From: Mangifera indica
Taxonomy: Eukaryota > Streptophyta > Magnoliopsida > Sapindales > Anacardiaceae
Direction: 5' to 3'
Assembly (NCBI RefSeq): GCF_011075055.1
Contig: NC_058156.1
Location: 1,364,001 to 1,428,000 of the forward strand
DNA: 64,000 bases
Shown here: positions 21,291 to 33,777 of the stretch, in pieces
How positions within the stretch are numbered: position 1 is the stretch's first letter
Layout of the letters: each line of letters starts with the position of its first letter
The notes under the pieces: model-generated
What the model was told of the DNA's origin: nothing
Seen by the model: only the letters and a program-made list of their open reading frames with translations
Database searches by the model: none
Translations under genes and position numbers: made by a program

Positions 21291-22520
21291 AATAAGCTTG
21301 CGTGCACCCTCAGCGATTGCCAATGCACTAAACAAACCATTTCATGCCACTCAAATGCCACTAGGAAAGGTTTCACGCACTGCACGCACCTCCAGAAAGC
21401 ACACGCACCTCCGCGAGCCAAAAGATGTGCTCCACGCACTTCAAAATGGTGCACGCGCCTCTCAATGCTCCCACGCGCTTCAATGGGTGTAATGAAGTGG
21501 ATCACGCGCTCTTCCTTGAATAAACGCGTGTGCTACTCATGCATATTCCTTAGCTAGGCCGGGTCTTCAGTTGGTGTTGCGTCGGGTTCGTGGGTTTCTG
21601 TCCAACCTGTTGACTTTGACCAGGTAGTGGTTTAAGCCTGTTTAAAAAACGGGTCGGTTTATGGGTTTTCCTAACTGGCTATTGACCCGCGATCTGGACA
21701 CCATAGGTTTAGAATTTCTTCACCGCCAACATCCCAATCTCCGATCTTTGATCGTCTAGTTTGTCCGATTCCAAAGGAGAAAGAACTGGTAACAAAATTC
21801 AGCGTATTTCCGATTGATCACCTCTTCGGATTTTTCCAAAAAGCTCAATGAAATAACACCATATTTCGTGGCACCATAAATCGTCAGCGGTGACTTTCCG
21901 ATCTTCTGAAGGCATCTTTGACCGATGATGATACAGCCTGAAGACATGGCTCACACCGGAAAGGCCAAGGCAACTCGAATTTTGCCTCAAATCGTGGCTG
22001 GAAGCTAGCCGCATACAATGGTAGTTCACATCCAGTTTCGACCGAAAGATAATTTGAATTACCGAATTTATTTATTATTATTATTTTTTTCCCAACTAAA
22101 ATTCAATCCTTAAAACACTACATTTAGAGTTTTGGAGATGTAATTTCAAAGATTAATTTATCAATTCGAATCCCTAATTCCAAATTGAATAAACCTTAAT
22201 TTCAATTTTTCAAAATTTTAAACCCTAATTCAAAATTGAGGAATTCTTTTTCAATTTCAAGAATTCACTAAAATTTCATAGCTATTACGAAATTTAATTT
22301 TCCAAAATTAATTTCAATCTGTGATTTGTCTAATTTGATATTACTGACATTAATCCTAGGGTTTGATTTCTTAATTAGGAAACCCTAAATTGAAAATTAC
22401 CCAAAACTTTAGAACCCTATTTTTGAAAATATAATCCTGGATTATAGATACCCTAAATTGAATTGAATTAAACTTAATTTCAAAAATTTAATATTAAAGA
22501 TTCTATAATCTATATGTACT
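21291..22520 (-). mobile_element. Internal remnant of a copia-type LTR retrotransposon
   Basis: This lies downstream, on the minus strand, of the primer-binding site at 22521-22532. It is less AT-rich than its surroundings for the first 700 bases, with a CACGC(A/G)CCTC-type low-complexity patch at 21300-21540. Short minus-strand frames exist (for example 21756-21947) but no recognisable protease, integrase or reverse transcriptase block. The left boundary coincides with the point where CHCH intron homology ends, so it looks like a deletion breakpoint, not an element end. Confidence 0.45.
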
Positions 22521-22532
22521 GCTCTGATATCA
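22521..22532 (-). other. Retroelement primer-binding site (initiator tRNA-Met type)
   Basis: On the minus strand this reads TGATATCAGAGC, one base from the TGGTATCAGAGC sequence that pairs with plant initiator tRNA-Met. It directly follows the inferred end of the LTR at 22533-23047. Confidence 0.6.
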
Positions 22533-23047
22533 CATATAAGATTTATTTTACATGAAAAGAATAAAATAAATCGATAATAAATCTACAGGATCTACGCACA
22601 TGATATAAAATATTAAATTAAACTTTAGGGTATTAGAATTATTTAAATTTTCATCCAGTTTGAATCCAAAAAATCTACTGAAATTATCTGTCGAGAATAC
22701 CTCTCGATGTGATTTGGTCTTCTACTCAAAAAAACTTCTATCAATGACAACTTTAAATGGGTAAACTATAGGGTTTAGAGTAAGCTATACTGCAGTCATA
22801 CTGTATTAGATTTTGGAGTAGAGATCTAACCAATTTATAATAGGTTAATTAACCCCTCATCAAGGTTCAATAAACCTCAAGGCCTACATTTATATTATCT
22901 ACTCAAATCATAATATTTAAGTATATTAGATTTATCTTTATTGATTACTTAAACTCATCTATAAATTAACATTGGACTATTTAATTATCCGATTTTATTA
23001 AATCAAAACCATAATTAATGTTAACCTACATCAAGAAATTTCTAACA
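22533..23047 (-). mobile_element. Single LTR of a copia-type element
   Basis: Read on the minus strand it begins TGTTAGAAATTTCTTGATG, a typical copia LTR start, exactly where SDR homology begins on the other side (23050). It ends about 515 bp later at the primer-binding site. No partner LTR is found to the left, so the element is truncated. It sits inside what was the boundary of SDR exon 6. Confidence 0.6.
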
Positions 23048-23049
23048 TT

Positions 23050-24256
23050 ATATTCTTCTTGACCTCAAAGCTTTTGAAGACCATTCCTTAGGTAACTTAT
23101 AAAGTTATGCCTTTTTTCTTTTTGATTTTATGTTAATTAACACTAAAAAAGAAAATGAATACGAGCAATACCATGTGTATATATTTTTAGTCCAAAACTA
23201 GGTATACTGATGATATGTCATTATATAAGTGAATGTTATTTTATCTTTAATTTGAAATCATCCAATCACATGATGATATATCTATTTATATAATAAAAAA
23301 TTTACGCACATAGTTTTAATTAAATGAGTATTTGTGTGTGTAATTGTAGGCTGCTAAAATCATGTTGAAATTAAATACTAAAATTACAAGCTAAAATCAA
23401 ATTAATAAGAGTTAACACAAATTTTTAAGGTTGGTTAATTCCAAAATTACAAACTCTAATTTCAAAATTAGGGTTTACTCAATTCTACCAACAAATAAAA
23501 AAATTCAAGTAAACAGAATAACAAACAGAACAATAAACCTGTTAATTATTATGTCTTTACGTTGTTATCAAATAATAGTTGAAGTTGTCATTGTCAAATG
23601 GAAAAGTTGAAAGTAGAGATGATTCATGACTGGAGAACTAACAAAGTATTTGACCTTGCAAGCTGTATAGAGTCGATTGGATTCTGAAGCCAACGGTTTG
23701 TTGGAGATGTAGATTGATAAGGTTTTGTAAAGCTCAAAGATGAAAGAATTGCATAAGCTCTAGAAGAGGAAGACGTGTGCTTGAAGGAGACTGACAAGTT
23801 TTAAAATTTTTTTACTACTGCCTATTTGACTAAAATTTATTAATAAAAAATTATTAAAAGTAGTCCTCGCTTCTTTCTCAGCAAAAATTGACAGAAAATT
23901 TTAATAAAACGCAAGAAACGTCACCATTTTTGGGTGAGCTGATCCGGCTTGAGAGCTTATCAAGTTGCTTAATTTTAGGTTCTAGTTTGAACTCAAACTG
24001 GTTTATTTATAAACATAAAATTCAGATTCAAACTCGAGTTTATTTGTATATGGCTCGTTTTGGGCTTTTTTGAGCTAAACTTGAACTTGAATAAGTTCAA
24101 TTCGAATTTAGGCCTAACCGCTACAACATGTTATATTGACATTCATCCGAGACTTGAAAACGTTTCTGGAAAGTATTTTGCGGATTGCAATGAAGCTTGG
24201 ACGTCAAAATTGGGATCCAAACTCAAACGAAGCTGCTAGATTATGGGCCACTTCTG
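23050..24256 (+). pseudogene. SDR pseudogene: last two exons only, interrupted
   Basis: 23050-23091 matches exon 6 of the intact SDR (45483-45529) but its last codon CAG is TAG (23089-23091), a premature stop. Intron 6 follows, including the AT-rich fold-back MITE, closely like 45530-45770. Exon 7 begins at 23350 with GCTGCT and is then broken by a 764-bp insertion (23356-24119). It resumes at 24120 with GCTACAACATG and runs to 24256, after which about 66 bases including the normal stop are deleted. Exons 1-5 are missing. This is the decayed SDR of the left duplicate. Confidence 0.9.
23356..24119. mobile_element. 764-bp insertion in the SDR pseudogene last exon
   Basis: The intact exon reads GGCTGCTGCTACGACATG. 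In the pseudogene the same words flank this segment (GGCTGCT on the left, GCTACAACATG on the right). The left part is AT-rich. The right part (23940-24119) carries GAGCTTATCAAG and CTCGAGTTTATTTG-type wording like the window's hAT-related repeats. The short frame 23888-24073 lies inside it. No convincing terminal repeats or target duplication longer than GCT were found, so the class is unknown. Confidence 0.6.
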
Positions 24257-24429
24257 CAAGTCCTAGTTGTAAATAATCAAGGGAGGAGGAAAGAGATGAG
24301 ACATGTGTAGATAGATAATAGATAGACAAACTTACCTGAAAAAACCAAAAAAGATAGTAGATAAACACAATGTTATAATTTAGATTAGTATAATTAACAA
24401 AGATTAGAGATAGTTAATTGATTAAATTA

Positions 24430-24682
24430 AATGTGGGTGGTTTGATGAGTTGGTAGAAGTTTAGAGATACAAACTCGAATAGGTGACCTTTAAAGAATAG
24501 TTTGAGCGACAAAAAATGAGGTTTCATATATAAAAAATATGAATTCAAGTCATATTTAGTGACACATCAAAATCATACTTTTGACTTACTTGATTTAATG
24601 GTAATGAGGTCGGTCACTAGATTCAAAGTTTTTAATGTGACAATCAAATTCAGATAAAATTTCTCGTTTAAAAAAAAAAAAC
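24430..24682 (+). repeat. SINE-like repeat (left duplicate of the copy at 46150)
   Basis: This begins around a TGGTTTGATGAGTTGGTAGAAG stretch that resembles a tRNA A box. It has an internal GAATTCAAGTC like a B box, and ends with CAGATAAAATTTCTCGTTT before an A-run. It aligns along its length with 46150-46400 downstream of the intact SDR, so it moved by segmental duplication, not by transposition at this site. Confidence 0.6.
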
Positions 24683-24706
24683 CTTAAGTGGGGGGATTAG
24701 TGCTAA

Positions 24707-25148
24707 CTAAAGGTGGATACTGACCAGATCAAACCCGAACACCCCTTAATTCGAGTTCAGTTTGAATAGAAAATTGTCCAACTTGAATTTGACTTAAATT
24801 CATCAAGCTAAAACTAAGTTTGATTCGAGTTTGACTTAAATGAAAAATGACTTAGCTTAGTTCAGTTTGAGTTTGACTTGATTTCATTACTCGAATTAAT
24901 GGTTTGAATTTGACTAGAATTCGTTGAGCCAAAATTAAGTCTGATTCGAGTTTGACTTGGATAAAAAATGACTTAGTTCAGTTCAATTCGAGTTTGACTT
25001 GATTTCATAGCTCGAATTAATGGTTCAAATTTATAACTCAGTTTAACTTGAATTAATGGTTTAAATTGATGATTTGAATGTATGGCTTGGATTAGTTGCT
25101 CGAATTCATGGTTCATTGACAAAACAACACAATTTTACTTAAATACCA
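24707..25148. mobile_element. Truncated copy of the 522-bp hAT element
   Basis: This starts like the element at 46433 (TAAAGGTGGATACTGACC after GTGCTAAC) and matches it to about 25148. There the sequence switches to the 5' part of the trehalase duplication unit. The missing right end marks the tandem duplication join. Repeats of TTCGAGTTTGACTT(A/G) wording fill the interior. Confidence 0.75.
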
Positions 25149-25155
25149 ATTAGAA
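25140..25155. other. Join between the two tandem duplication copies
   Basis: To the left, sequence follows the DNA downstream of the SDR gene (ending like 46735). To the right it follows the DNA upstream of the left trehalase (beginning like about 5848). The position is uncertain by some tens of bases because both sides are AT-rich and diverged. Confidence 0.7.
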
Positions 25156-25262
25156 CCAATGTAATCGGTAGTTGTGCAAAGACATTATATATTCTAATTA
25201 GTTTCAATCCATAAATAAGAAATAATTAAAATAATACTATTAAAATTACTCAACTCTCTTAT

Positions 25263-25602
25263 AATTTTTTATTTTATGAGTTAATAATTCATAAGGGTGT
25301 CACATCTAAGGATAAATTTAAGAATTCTTATAAATACTGGTTGAACAGTGTTTTGTATGATGCATTCCAAAATTTCATTTTCAACATATATAAAAGGCTG
25401 GTCAAAAGTTACAACATATTTGACTACATAATTTTTTATTTTATTAGTTAATAATTCATAAGGGTGTCACATCTAAGGATAGATTTATGAATTTTTATAA
25501 ATGCTGATTGAATAGTATTTTGTATGATGCATTCCAAAATTTCATCTTTAACATATATAAAAGGTTGGTCAAAAGTTACAATATACTTAGACTATATAAT
25601 CC
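25263..25602. repeat. Two-copy tandem repeat, unit about 167 bp
   Basis: The segment starting ATTTTTTATTTTATGAG at 25263 is repeated from 25430 with small changes (GGTGTCACATCTAAGGATA and TGATGCATTCCAAAATTTCA in both). The left duplicate has one unit at about 5965-6140, so this duplication arose only in the right copy. Confidence 0.8.
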
Positions 25603-26287
25603 AACATTTTTTGTTGATCGTGGATGAAATTCGTCTTTTCTCCAGTGCATTCTGAACTACTTGAAATACCTACTATATTAGAGTTGCTAATTGATCGTGA
25701 TCTGGTAAAGGTAATTTGTTATTGTCCTCCCAAATTATGTGAAATTCTTTTACGATATTCAGAAATATAATAGCAAAGATGACTAGTATCGCCCAAATTG
25801 GCACATATTAATAGGAATTGCAATGTTTGTATACTATCCGTTAGATTAATCTATCTTCAATTTGATCGAAATATTCTCACATCATCTACTTCTATTTCTT
25901 TTTTTTTCTCATTGAGGTTGTCATACTTTCATGTGTTAGTGCTCCATATGCATAATCAATAATATTGTTATTTCCAAAGTATCAAACAGATTAAATTTAT
26001 CTGAATCTATTAATAATTTTTTGTTAAATGAAAGATAATAATTGACAAAACTATAATACAAATAAAAACTAAATTATTATATATGGATAAATATTGATTG
26101 AAAATTGAAAGAGTTTGAAAATAAGAAATTGATAAATAAAATTATTGAGAAAATATGAGATTGAGAATAAGAATTGAAAAATTATGATTTTTTTAAAAGA
26201 AAAAGGGTTTATTAGGAAAAAAATAAAATAAAATATTTTTCATGCCAGCTGCTGGCTCGGTCCAGGGCCCTTAACACCTCTACCTAG
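25603..26287. repeat. hAT-element segment, right duplicate
   Basis: This aligns with 6140-6837 and 8780-9433 but is clearly more diverged than those two are from each other. It ends with the same GC-rich GGCTCGGTCCAGGG / AACACCTCTACCTAG end, directly followed by the inserted MITE. Confidence 0.75.
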
Positions 26288-27066
26288 GGGCCAAAAAACT
26301 ATATCCCACCCAACTTTAGTTGTATTCTCGAAATCTTATGTATGAAGTTTGAAAATTTAAAAGTCTCATTCGTCTATTAAAATCTTAGTTATAATTAGGG
26401 GTAAAATTGTTATTTAAAAAATTAAAATTTTATTATATTTCCGCTTTTAGTTTAAAAATCTCACAATTCTCTCTACCAAAAGTTTAAAAAATCAAAATTT
26501 TCTCCTTAGAGTTTGCAAACTGTTGTCGGAGATGGGTATCTCCAATTGCATTGGCTCTCTCTCCTAGCTTAAATCTCTCTATTGATCACATTTCAACCAA
26601 CAGTGAAACCTATTTCTTTCAAAGAAAACAAAATCATTTTCGTCTCGGATGAAGATAACTATCAAAGGTCTCCGACGGGGACTATGTAGCCATGTAAGAC
26701 CTCCGACGGTCATTTTCGTTGCAAGAAATAAACTTTGTCAGTGGTTGAGATGTGATCGATAGAAAAAGTTAAGTCAAGAGAAAGAGCCAATACAGTCCGA
26801 GACGATAAAGTTTATTGTTTTTTATGACAGTTTGTAAACTCTAATAGAAAATTTTTGATTTTTTAAACTTCAGATTGAGAGAATTGTGATATTTTTAAAT
26901 TGAAGAAATAAAAGTAATAAAATATTAATTTTTTTAATTAAATAATAATTTTATTTTAATCATAACTGAAAATTTTAATGAATAAACGAGACTCTTAAAA
27001 TTTCAAATCTTATAGATACAACTTTGAAAATGTCCCTAAACTTGGATGGGACATAGTCCTTTGGCC
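26288..27066. mobile_element. 779-bp fold-back MITE (copy c) with two empty sites in the window
   Basis: Termini are GGGCCAAAAAACTATATCCC at the left and, at the right, the inverse ending GGGACATAGTCCTTTGGCC. The arms stay inverted for over 100 bp (CTCATTCGTCTATTAAAA against inverted AATGAATAAACGAGAC). At 6837 and 9433 the flanking words CCTCTACCTAG and AATACTTGAAA are directly joined, so both are empty sites. ACCTAG and ATCTAG flank the element as a degenerate target duplication of perhaps 8-9 bp. The centre carries a GACGAAGATAAC-like stretch shared with other family members. Confidence 0.8.
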
Positions 27067-27211
27067 AATCTAGAATACTTGAAAGTAGAAATAAGGAGGT
27101 CGGTGCTGGGCATCAATCAGAGAATCCTCTTTTCAATGTTTGATATCATTTTGTCAAAAAAAATCAGGACAATCGCACCAGCATCACGTTAATTGCGCCT
27201 GCTAAAGTAAC

Positions 27212-28460
27212 GCCGAAATATTTATTCCCACGCAAGGTTTGGGAAATACCCAATTTAGAATCTATTAATTTTTAAAAATACAAAAAATTATTTATCTATT
27301 AAAATTTTTAATTATTATTTAAAAATTTTATTTAAACTAATATTTTAAAATTATTTTTAAGTTTTAAAAATTTTATTCCTACCCCCCTAAACTTATATTA
27401 TTTAGATTAAAAAAGTAATACTTCTCCCTCCAATGCTAGATTTTTAATCTCACATGTTTTTCTTATATATGTCATGCCCCAATTTTTTTTTAAATTTCAA
27501 TTACCCCTTTCTCTCTTTCAATTTAAACTTTCCTTCTCTCTGACGACTGTCACCATCTTTGGTCATTGACTCTCTCCCTTTCGATCATTCTCCTTATCCT
27601 CTTCGACCATTTTCATTAGAGACGAAGAGAAAATTATCTTCATCTCAAACAAAAACGAACATCATTTCACAAGTATCTCAACCTCGTCAACAGTCAATAG
27701 ATTACCTTATTTAAGAGATAAATACTCAAATCTTGCATGTATCATCTCTCTTCTTTTGACAATTCATATTCTGTCCTTCTGAGACTTGTTTGTTATGACA
27801 TGCATTTTCGGCTTTGTAATCAACAATAATTAAACCAAAAATCTCCAATATTTTCTACTCTTCCAAAACAGAAACAAAACCTATAATTTTCATGTAATCT
27901 CCATTTTCTTTTGATTTTAGAGGTATATCAGATATATTTTTTTTATTGGATGGGTTGAGGTCCAAGTGAAAGGTTCTTAATTCTTCTTTTGCGCTGCTTG
28001 GTTTGATTTCATCAAAGTTGTGAAGCTAAATTTTGTAGAAATAATGGAAAAATTGGGAAACTGGGAATGAATATCATGTTAATCTTTTGTATCTGTTTCT
28101 CTACTTTGTTACCTGTCCGCTGTAGAAGTATACTAAGGGAGCTAGCCAACCACTAGATACGACAAACAGTTGTTGAAGAGAGTCAAATTGAAAGAGAGAG
28201 AACGGGATGGAACTGAAATTTTAAAAAAATTGGGGATGATTAAATTGAGAAAAATATGTGAAATTAAAAACATAAATTTGGGAGGAGAAAAGTTAAATTT
28301 TTAAATTTAAAAAATATAAATTTAAATGATAATTTAAATAAAATTTTTAAATGATAATTAATAATAAAATTTAATTTATGAATATATTTGATTTTTCAAA
28401 ACTTTAACAGATGTGAATTAATTTCTCACCAAGCTGGGGTGGGAATAACTCTTTTGTCGG
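27212..28460. repeat. GGCCAAAAG-family MITE (copy b2) upstream of the right trehalase
   Basis: Left end GCCGAAATATTTATTCCCAC and right end CTGGGGTGGGAATAACTCTTTTG, inverted to each other. It is the duplicate of 9535-10713 and is diverged by perhaps one base in eight by eye. It ends about 350 bp before the trehalase start codon. Confidence 0.65.
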
Positions 28461-28813
28461 TAAAGTAATTTTGAAGTTAGTGCTCGTGCTGTGGTGTCGT
28501 CTGTGACCAGTGCTATCGTCAATTTGCACCACAAACAATCCAATTCAATTCCATAAAACCTTCTTTCCTTCTTGTACCGAATGGCGCTCAACTTCCATGA
28601 ATGCAAAAATATCTCCGAATAACTCAATCACCCAGTTGGTCAACCTCATTTTCTCCACGGTGATTGCTTTACCGGGTCAAGATCGAAATCTAAAGTCAAC
28701 GGTACGACAAAACAACCATAACAATCTATTTCTTTAGATGGCGGCTATTATATATATGAACATTATGTTTCCTTCTGTAATCAGCTGTAATTCTTCACTT
28801 TTCTCCCTCAGTC

Positions 28814-31800
28814 ATGGCCTTCTTTTCTCACAACAGTAACCCCTTCAGTTTGTTTCTGTTTACATATTTGATCTTGTTACTAACAGTCATGAACATCGCT
28901 GAAGCTTCGTCAGTAGAATCATGCAGTGCCAATACTGGCCCTGTTATCCCCACAACCCCTCTGGTAGAGTTCCTTCAAACTTTGCAAGAGACTGCGTTAA
29001 GAACTTTCGGTGGAACTAACTTTGATCCCAAAACGTACGTTGACTTGTCTTTGAAGTCAAGTCTTTCCACAACAGTCGACGCTTTTCACAAGTTGCAACG
29101 AAACGCTACTGGGGAAATTTCGGTTCAAGATCTGAGCAAGTTTATTGAGGATTACTTTCTGGGTGCTGGAGATGATCTTGTTATTGCTGACCCACCGGAT
29201 TTTGTTCCTAAACCGGAGGGTTTTTTGCTTAAGGTTGAGAATTCTAAAGTGAGAGCATGGGCGTTGGAAGTGCATTCTTTGTGGAAAAATTTGAGTCGGA
29301 AAGTTTCTCACTCTGTTCTGAACCAGCCTGAGTTTCATACTTTGCTTCCCCTTCCTCGACCGGCTATTATTCCCGGGTCTCGCTTTAGGGAGGTCTACTA
29401 TTGGGATTCTTACTGGGTTATAAGGTTAGTCAAGTTAATTTCTCGTGTTTGTTTTCGCAATTAAGAAGGTTTAATTTTTCTATTTTGCTGTCAATTTAGA
29501 GCAATGCCGGTAAAAGTTTCATTAAAGAAGAGTCTTTTTAAGATTATCTGTGGGTATGATTCAATGTGGTAAGTGTTGTGCAGGGGTTTGATGGCAAGCA
29601 AAATGTATACCACAGCAAAATCAATTGTGACTAATCTCTTGTCCTTCATTGATAAATATGGTCATGTTCTTAATGGTGCAAGGGTCTATTACACCAATAG
29701 GAGGTATTGCTTCCTTTTTTGTGTTTTGGTTCTCTATTTTCAATTTTCATGCTTCTCTATATTGAATTCATAATAAGCTAAATTTGATGCACGGAGTTTT
29801 TGTTGTCTTGTTTACTAAAATGTATGTAAAATGTTGCCATTTATTCAATATAATGGTGTATTCGGGGAAACAGTCCTGAGAGATCAGTTTCACAGGCTTT
29901 AAGGCCTTGCTTAGCTAACAGCCTACATTGATACTTTTCATTCATTCAATCTCGACTGTCTGTGATATATATGGGGAATATCTTACAATTTATTTGATGA
30001 TTAGACGAGCATGATGGTGAAAAGAGAGTGATTACCCTTCATTACTATGTTTAGTATCATGACACTCTTGGAGCTTGTACTCTATTATATTTTATTGGAG
30101 TATGTATAAGTTTCTGCAATTTCTTAAATCATCAATGTGATCACATTTTCATGTAAATAATTTAATTATAACATTTTGGGTGAATATTGATGTAGTTTGA
30201 GATATATGTTGCAGCCAACCTCCCCTACTGAGTGCGATGGTGCACGAATTATACAAGCAAACTGGTGACTTGGAATTGGTTAGAAAGGCTCTTCCTGCTC
30301 TGCTCAAAGAATATCAATTTTGGAATACAGGTATAATGAATGTATACGTTTCTTAAATTTTACTTGTTACTTTTTCCTTTTAAGATTAGAATCATTCCTT
30401 CATACTTTTCATATGTCTAGTTTGCTTACTTCTGTATCTTATATAGGAATACACGGTGTGACAATCCAAGATAGTCGAGCTAGGAGCCACAAATTAAGTC
30501 GGTACTATGCAATGTGGAACAAACCTAGACCTGAATCTACTACCATAGTATGTTCTTCCCATACTTACTTTGGCATATTATCTGCGCTCAGTTTTGGTGA
30601 GAAATTTGATCTTCTTTGGTCTACCAGGACAAGGCATGGGCTTCCAAGCTCTTAAACAGTTCTGAGAAACAGCATTTTTACAGGGAAGTAGCTTCGACTG
30701 CTGAATCTGGATGGGATTTCAGTACAAGATGGATGAGGTTATTTTTACTTATTATTATTGTTTTTTATTTGTTTTGTACTAACACACATAAGTTCAGTTT
30801 AAGCAAAGTTCTTTTCATTCTTATGTGATTTAATTGTCAGGCTTGTTCCTTCAGTTTCATGAAGTTTCCAGTGTTAAGAGCTTATTCAATTCTTTTTTCC
30901 ATTGCAGGAATACATCAGATATCACCACTTTGTCCACAACATCAATTTTACCTGTTGACTTGAATGTATTCATACTGAGGGTATAGCACATTACTTTCTT
31001 AGTAAGTTTCAAGATTTGTAATCTGTGCACTTGTATATTAAGTGCTGTTTTACATAATGGTCCAGATGGAACTTGACATTGCCTTCTTTGCAAAAGTAGT
31101 TGGAGATGATAAGACTTCTGAGAGCTTTTTGGAAGCTTCTGAAAGAAGAAAACAGGCGATCAACACTATATTCTGGAATGAAGAGATGGGGCAATGGCTT
31201 GATTACTGGCTTGATAGTGGAGCGACCCCTGAGGTGACTTCTAAATGCAAGGTTTTTTGGGCTGATGATATAATATCTCAGCAGTTTTCTTGAATTTATT
31301 ACTTTGATACTTGCAGGGATGTCAAGTATGGAAAGCTTCTAACCAGAATCATAATACATATGCTTCAAATTACGTGCCTCTATGGATTAATTTGTTCAAC
31401 TCAGGTTTGTGATTTTCATTGTAGACTTTGAACTAGGTAAAGATATTAGGTTAAAGAACTGAAAGTTTTCTAAAAGATGGCTTTCCATTTGGTTGAGGGA
31501 AATCTAACTGAGTTGTCAAAGATTAGATCTGGGACCATGTGGGTGATCTGAATCTTATATAAAAGCTGTATTTTCTCCTATTTGCCTTAAGTCAAAAAAA
31601 TGTCTCTGGTAACCAGAAATTATGGCAGATGCTGCAGGATGATCTGTTACTGATTTTGACACAGTTGACATTTAGCATTTTCTTCGGTAAAATCTTTGGC
31701 CTAACCCTTTTTAGGTCATTACTTTAGTAGGCCATAAAAATTGATTTTAAGGAACGAAAATCTATTCTGTAAGGCACATTACATTCCAAATTTCTATTAG

Positions 31801-32541
31801 GTGTTCACAGGTTTATTATGCTATCTAAGTCCAAAACATATACTAGTGGGACTTGGGATAAGGAAACAACTTGTGCTAAACCAGTTAAGTTTTAAAAGAC
31901 ATGGAAAAAATTTCTCCAGTCTTTTATTTAATGGGAATACCAAGGACTCTACTGCTTGTTGTTCAGATACTTCTCTGGTGAAGAAGGTTAAAAAAAGTCT
32001 TAAAAGTTCAGGCCTGGTTCGTGCTGTTGGAATTGCAACTTCTTTGGTAAATTCAGGAAATCAATGGTTAGTACTTGTTTAACATTTGCATTGCCTTATG
32101 TATTCCCTTGTATTTATTTTCCATTGACTTTCGCAACCAAATATCTGATACAAACAGGGACTTTCCCAACGGTTGGGCGCCACTTCAACACATGATAATA
32201 GAAGGTTTGTCAAGTTCAGAATCAGAAGAAGCAAGGTCACTGGCTAAAGACATCGCGGTGAGGTGGATCAGAACCAACTATGTTGCCTACCAGAAAACTG
32301 GTGCTATGCATGAAAAATATAATGTGGAAAAGTGTGGAGATTTCGGAGGTGGCGGTGAATACATACCACAGGTGAGTCCATTGAATAAAGATTATCTTTA
32401 TACTTAAAATGATGTGTCCGATTTGTTATATATTTGTGTCATGCTTTGATGCAGACTGGTTTTGGTTGGTCAAATGGAGTTGTGTTAGCATTGTTGGAGG
32501 AATTTGGATGGCCAAAAGACCTGAAGATAGATTGCCAGTAA
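28814..32541 (+). CDS. TRE1: Trehalase (GH37), right tandem copy, 11 exons, 601 aa
   Basis: Same reaction and likely surface location as the left copy. Exons: 28814-29424, 29584-29703, 30215-30330, 30447-30547, 30628-30737, 30908-30980, 31066-31251, 31317-31404, 31967-32066, 32158-32371, 32455-32541. All are GT-AG, with exon lengths identical to the left gene. Signature 1 reads PGSRFREVYYWDSYWVIRG (family-typical V residues), and signature 2 and the candidate catalytic D346 and E554 are retained. Differences from the left copy are scattered, for example A168 for Y, L178 for P and R184 for G in the N-terminal part. The last codons are DCQ then TAA instead of TGA. The hydrophobic N-terminus (residues 10-24) is retained. 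No disabling change was found, so both genes should be functional. This copy may be closer to the ancestral enzyme, an inference from its consensus residues. Confidence 0.93.
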
Positions 32542-32992
32542 GCTTTGAAACTGAAGATATGAATTTTTTATATACTTGAAATAAGACCTTGTGAAATTTA
32601 TATTTATTGTGATTGTATGATATACTAAAACCAATATTGAAGGACCAATTAAACTATGTGTATCCAGTTTCGAATATCCAATTAAGTACTCAGATGATGT
32701 GTCATCATATGATTAAGAGATAATCATTCAATTACATGATGACGTATAGTACACAATAAGATATTCAAAATTAGGTATACATAGTATTACTATTTAATGA
32801 CCCTTTGGGTTTGTGTTGTTACTCATATTATTAAAGTTGAACCAATAATTTTCATGTCTAGACCCGTTAGTACTTTGATCAATTGGACACTGAAAAACCA
32901 GTCATTTTAAGACTAATGCTTTGTTTTCTTTTTTTCAAAGATTTTTTTAATACTGTTTTCTATAATAACAAGTTGAATTAATGTAAAAATAT

Positions 32993-33449
32993 GCCAAAAG
33001 ACTTTTGCCCACCTAAGATTTGGTGAAATCTCAGATTCATGTAAGTTAATTTTAAAAAGACCTGAATACCTCATTTAGTTAAACGTATTTAAAAAATTAA
33101 AAATTTATTGTATTTTCTCTCTTTTCCATTCAAAATTTGAAAAGTAATTATTTCTCTTTTAAGATAGTTTTTGTCATCACTTCTATCGGCCGAAGATAGC
33201 AACGGTCATCGAAAGTAGTGACGAAAAAAGCTTTAGGAAGGAAATAATGACTTTTCAAATTTTGAGTAAAAGAAATTGTTAGATTTTTAAATCTAGAGAG
33301 AAAATATGACAAATTTTTAGTAAAATAAAATTTTATCTTTAATCCTAACAATGAATTTTAATGTAGAGATGAGAATTTTAGCTTTTTAAAATTAATGGAT
33401 ATGAATTTGAGATTTTACTATACAGTAGGTGGAAACTAGTTTTTCGGCT
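32993..33449. repeat. GGCCAAAAG-family MITE (copy e2)
   Basis: Duplicate of 18463-18926: left end GCCAAAAGACTTTTGCCCAC, right end GGTGGAAACTAGTTTTTCGGC. The minus-strand 67-codon frame at 33148-33351 lies inside it and is not a gene. Confidence 0.6.
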
Positions 33450-33777
33450 TATAAAAAATACTTATAAATTATAAAGCTATAATAATTACAGGCCCGACCC
33501 AAGTTTGGTTGGATTTTCTTTTGAGGCCCAAACCTAGAATAGCCCAACCTAGGTGTTAACGTAATTAAGGTTTCAATGTCTTTCAAATTGAACAATCTCA
33601 TACGAATTAAATGAAATTAATCTAATTTTTTAGCTACTGTTATCTTGTTTTGGCCACAAAATATCAATGTTTTCTAGAATTGATCCTATAAAATGATCAA
33701 TACGAGGGCCGATTTGATCCAATCCATCGGTTGAATTAGTTATATTGATATAACATAATTAAAATTTGACCAAAGGA

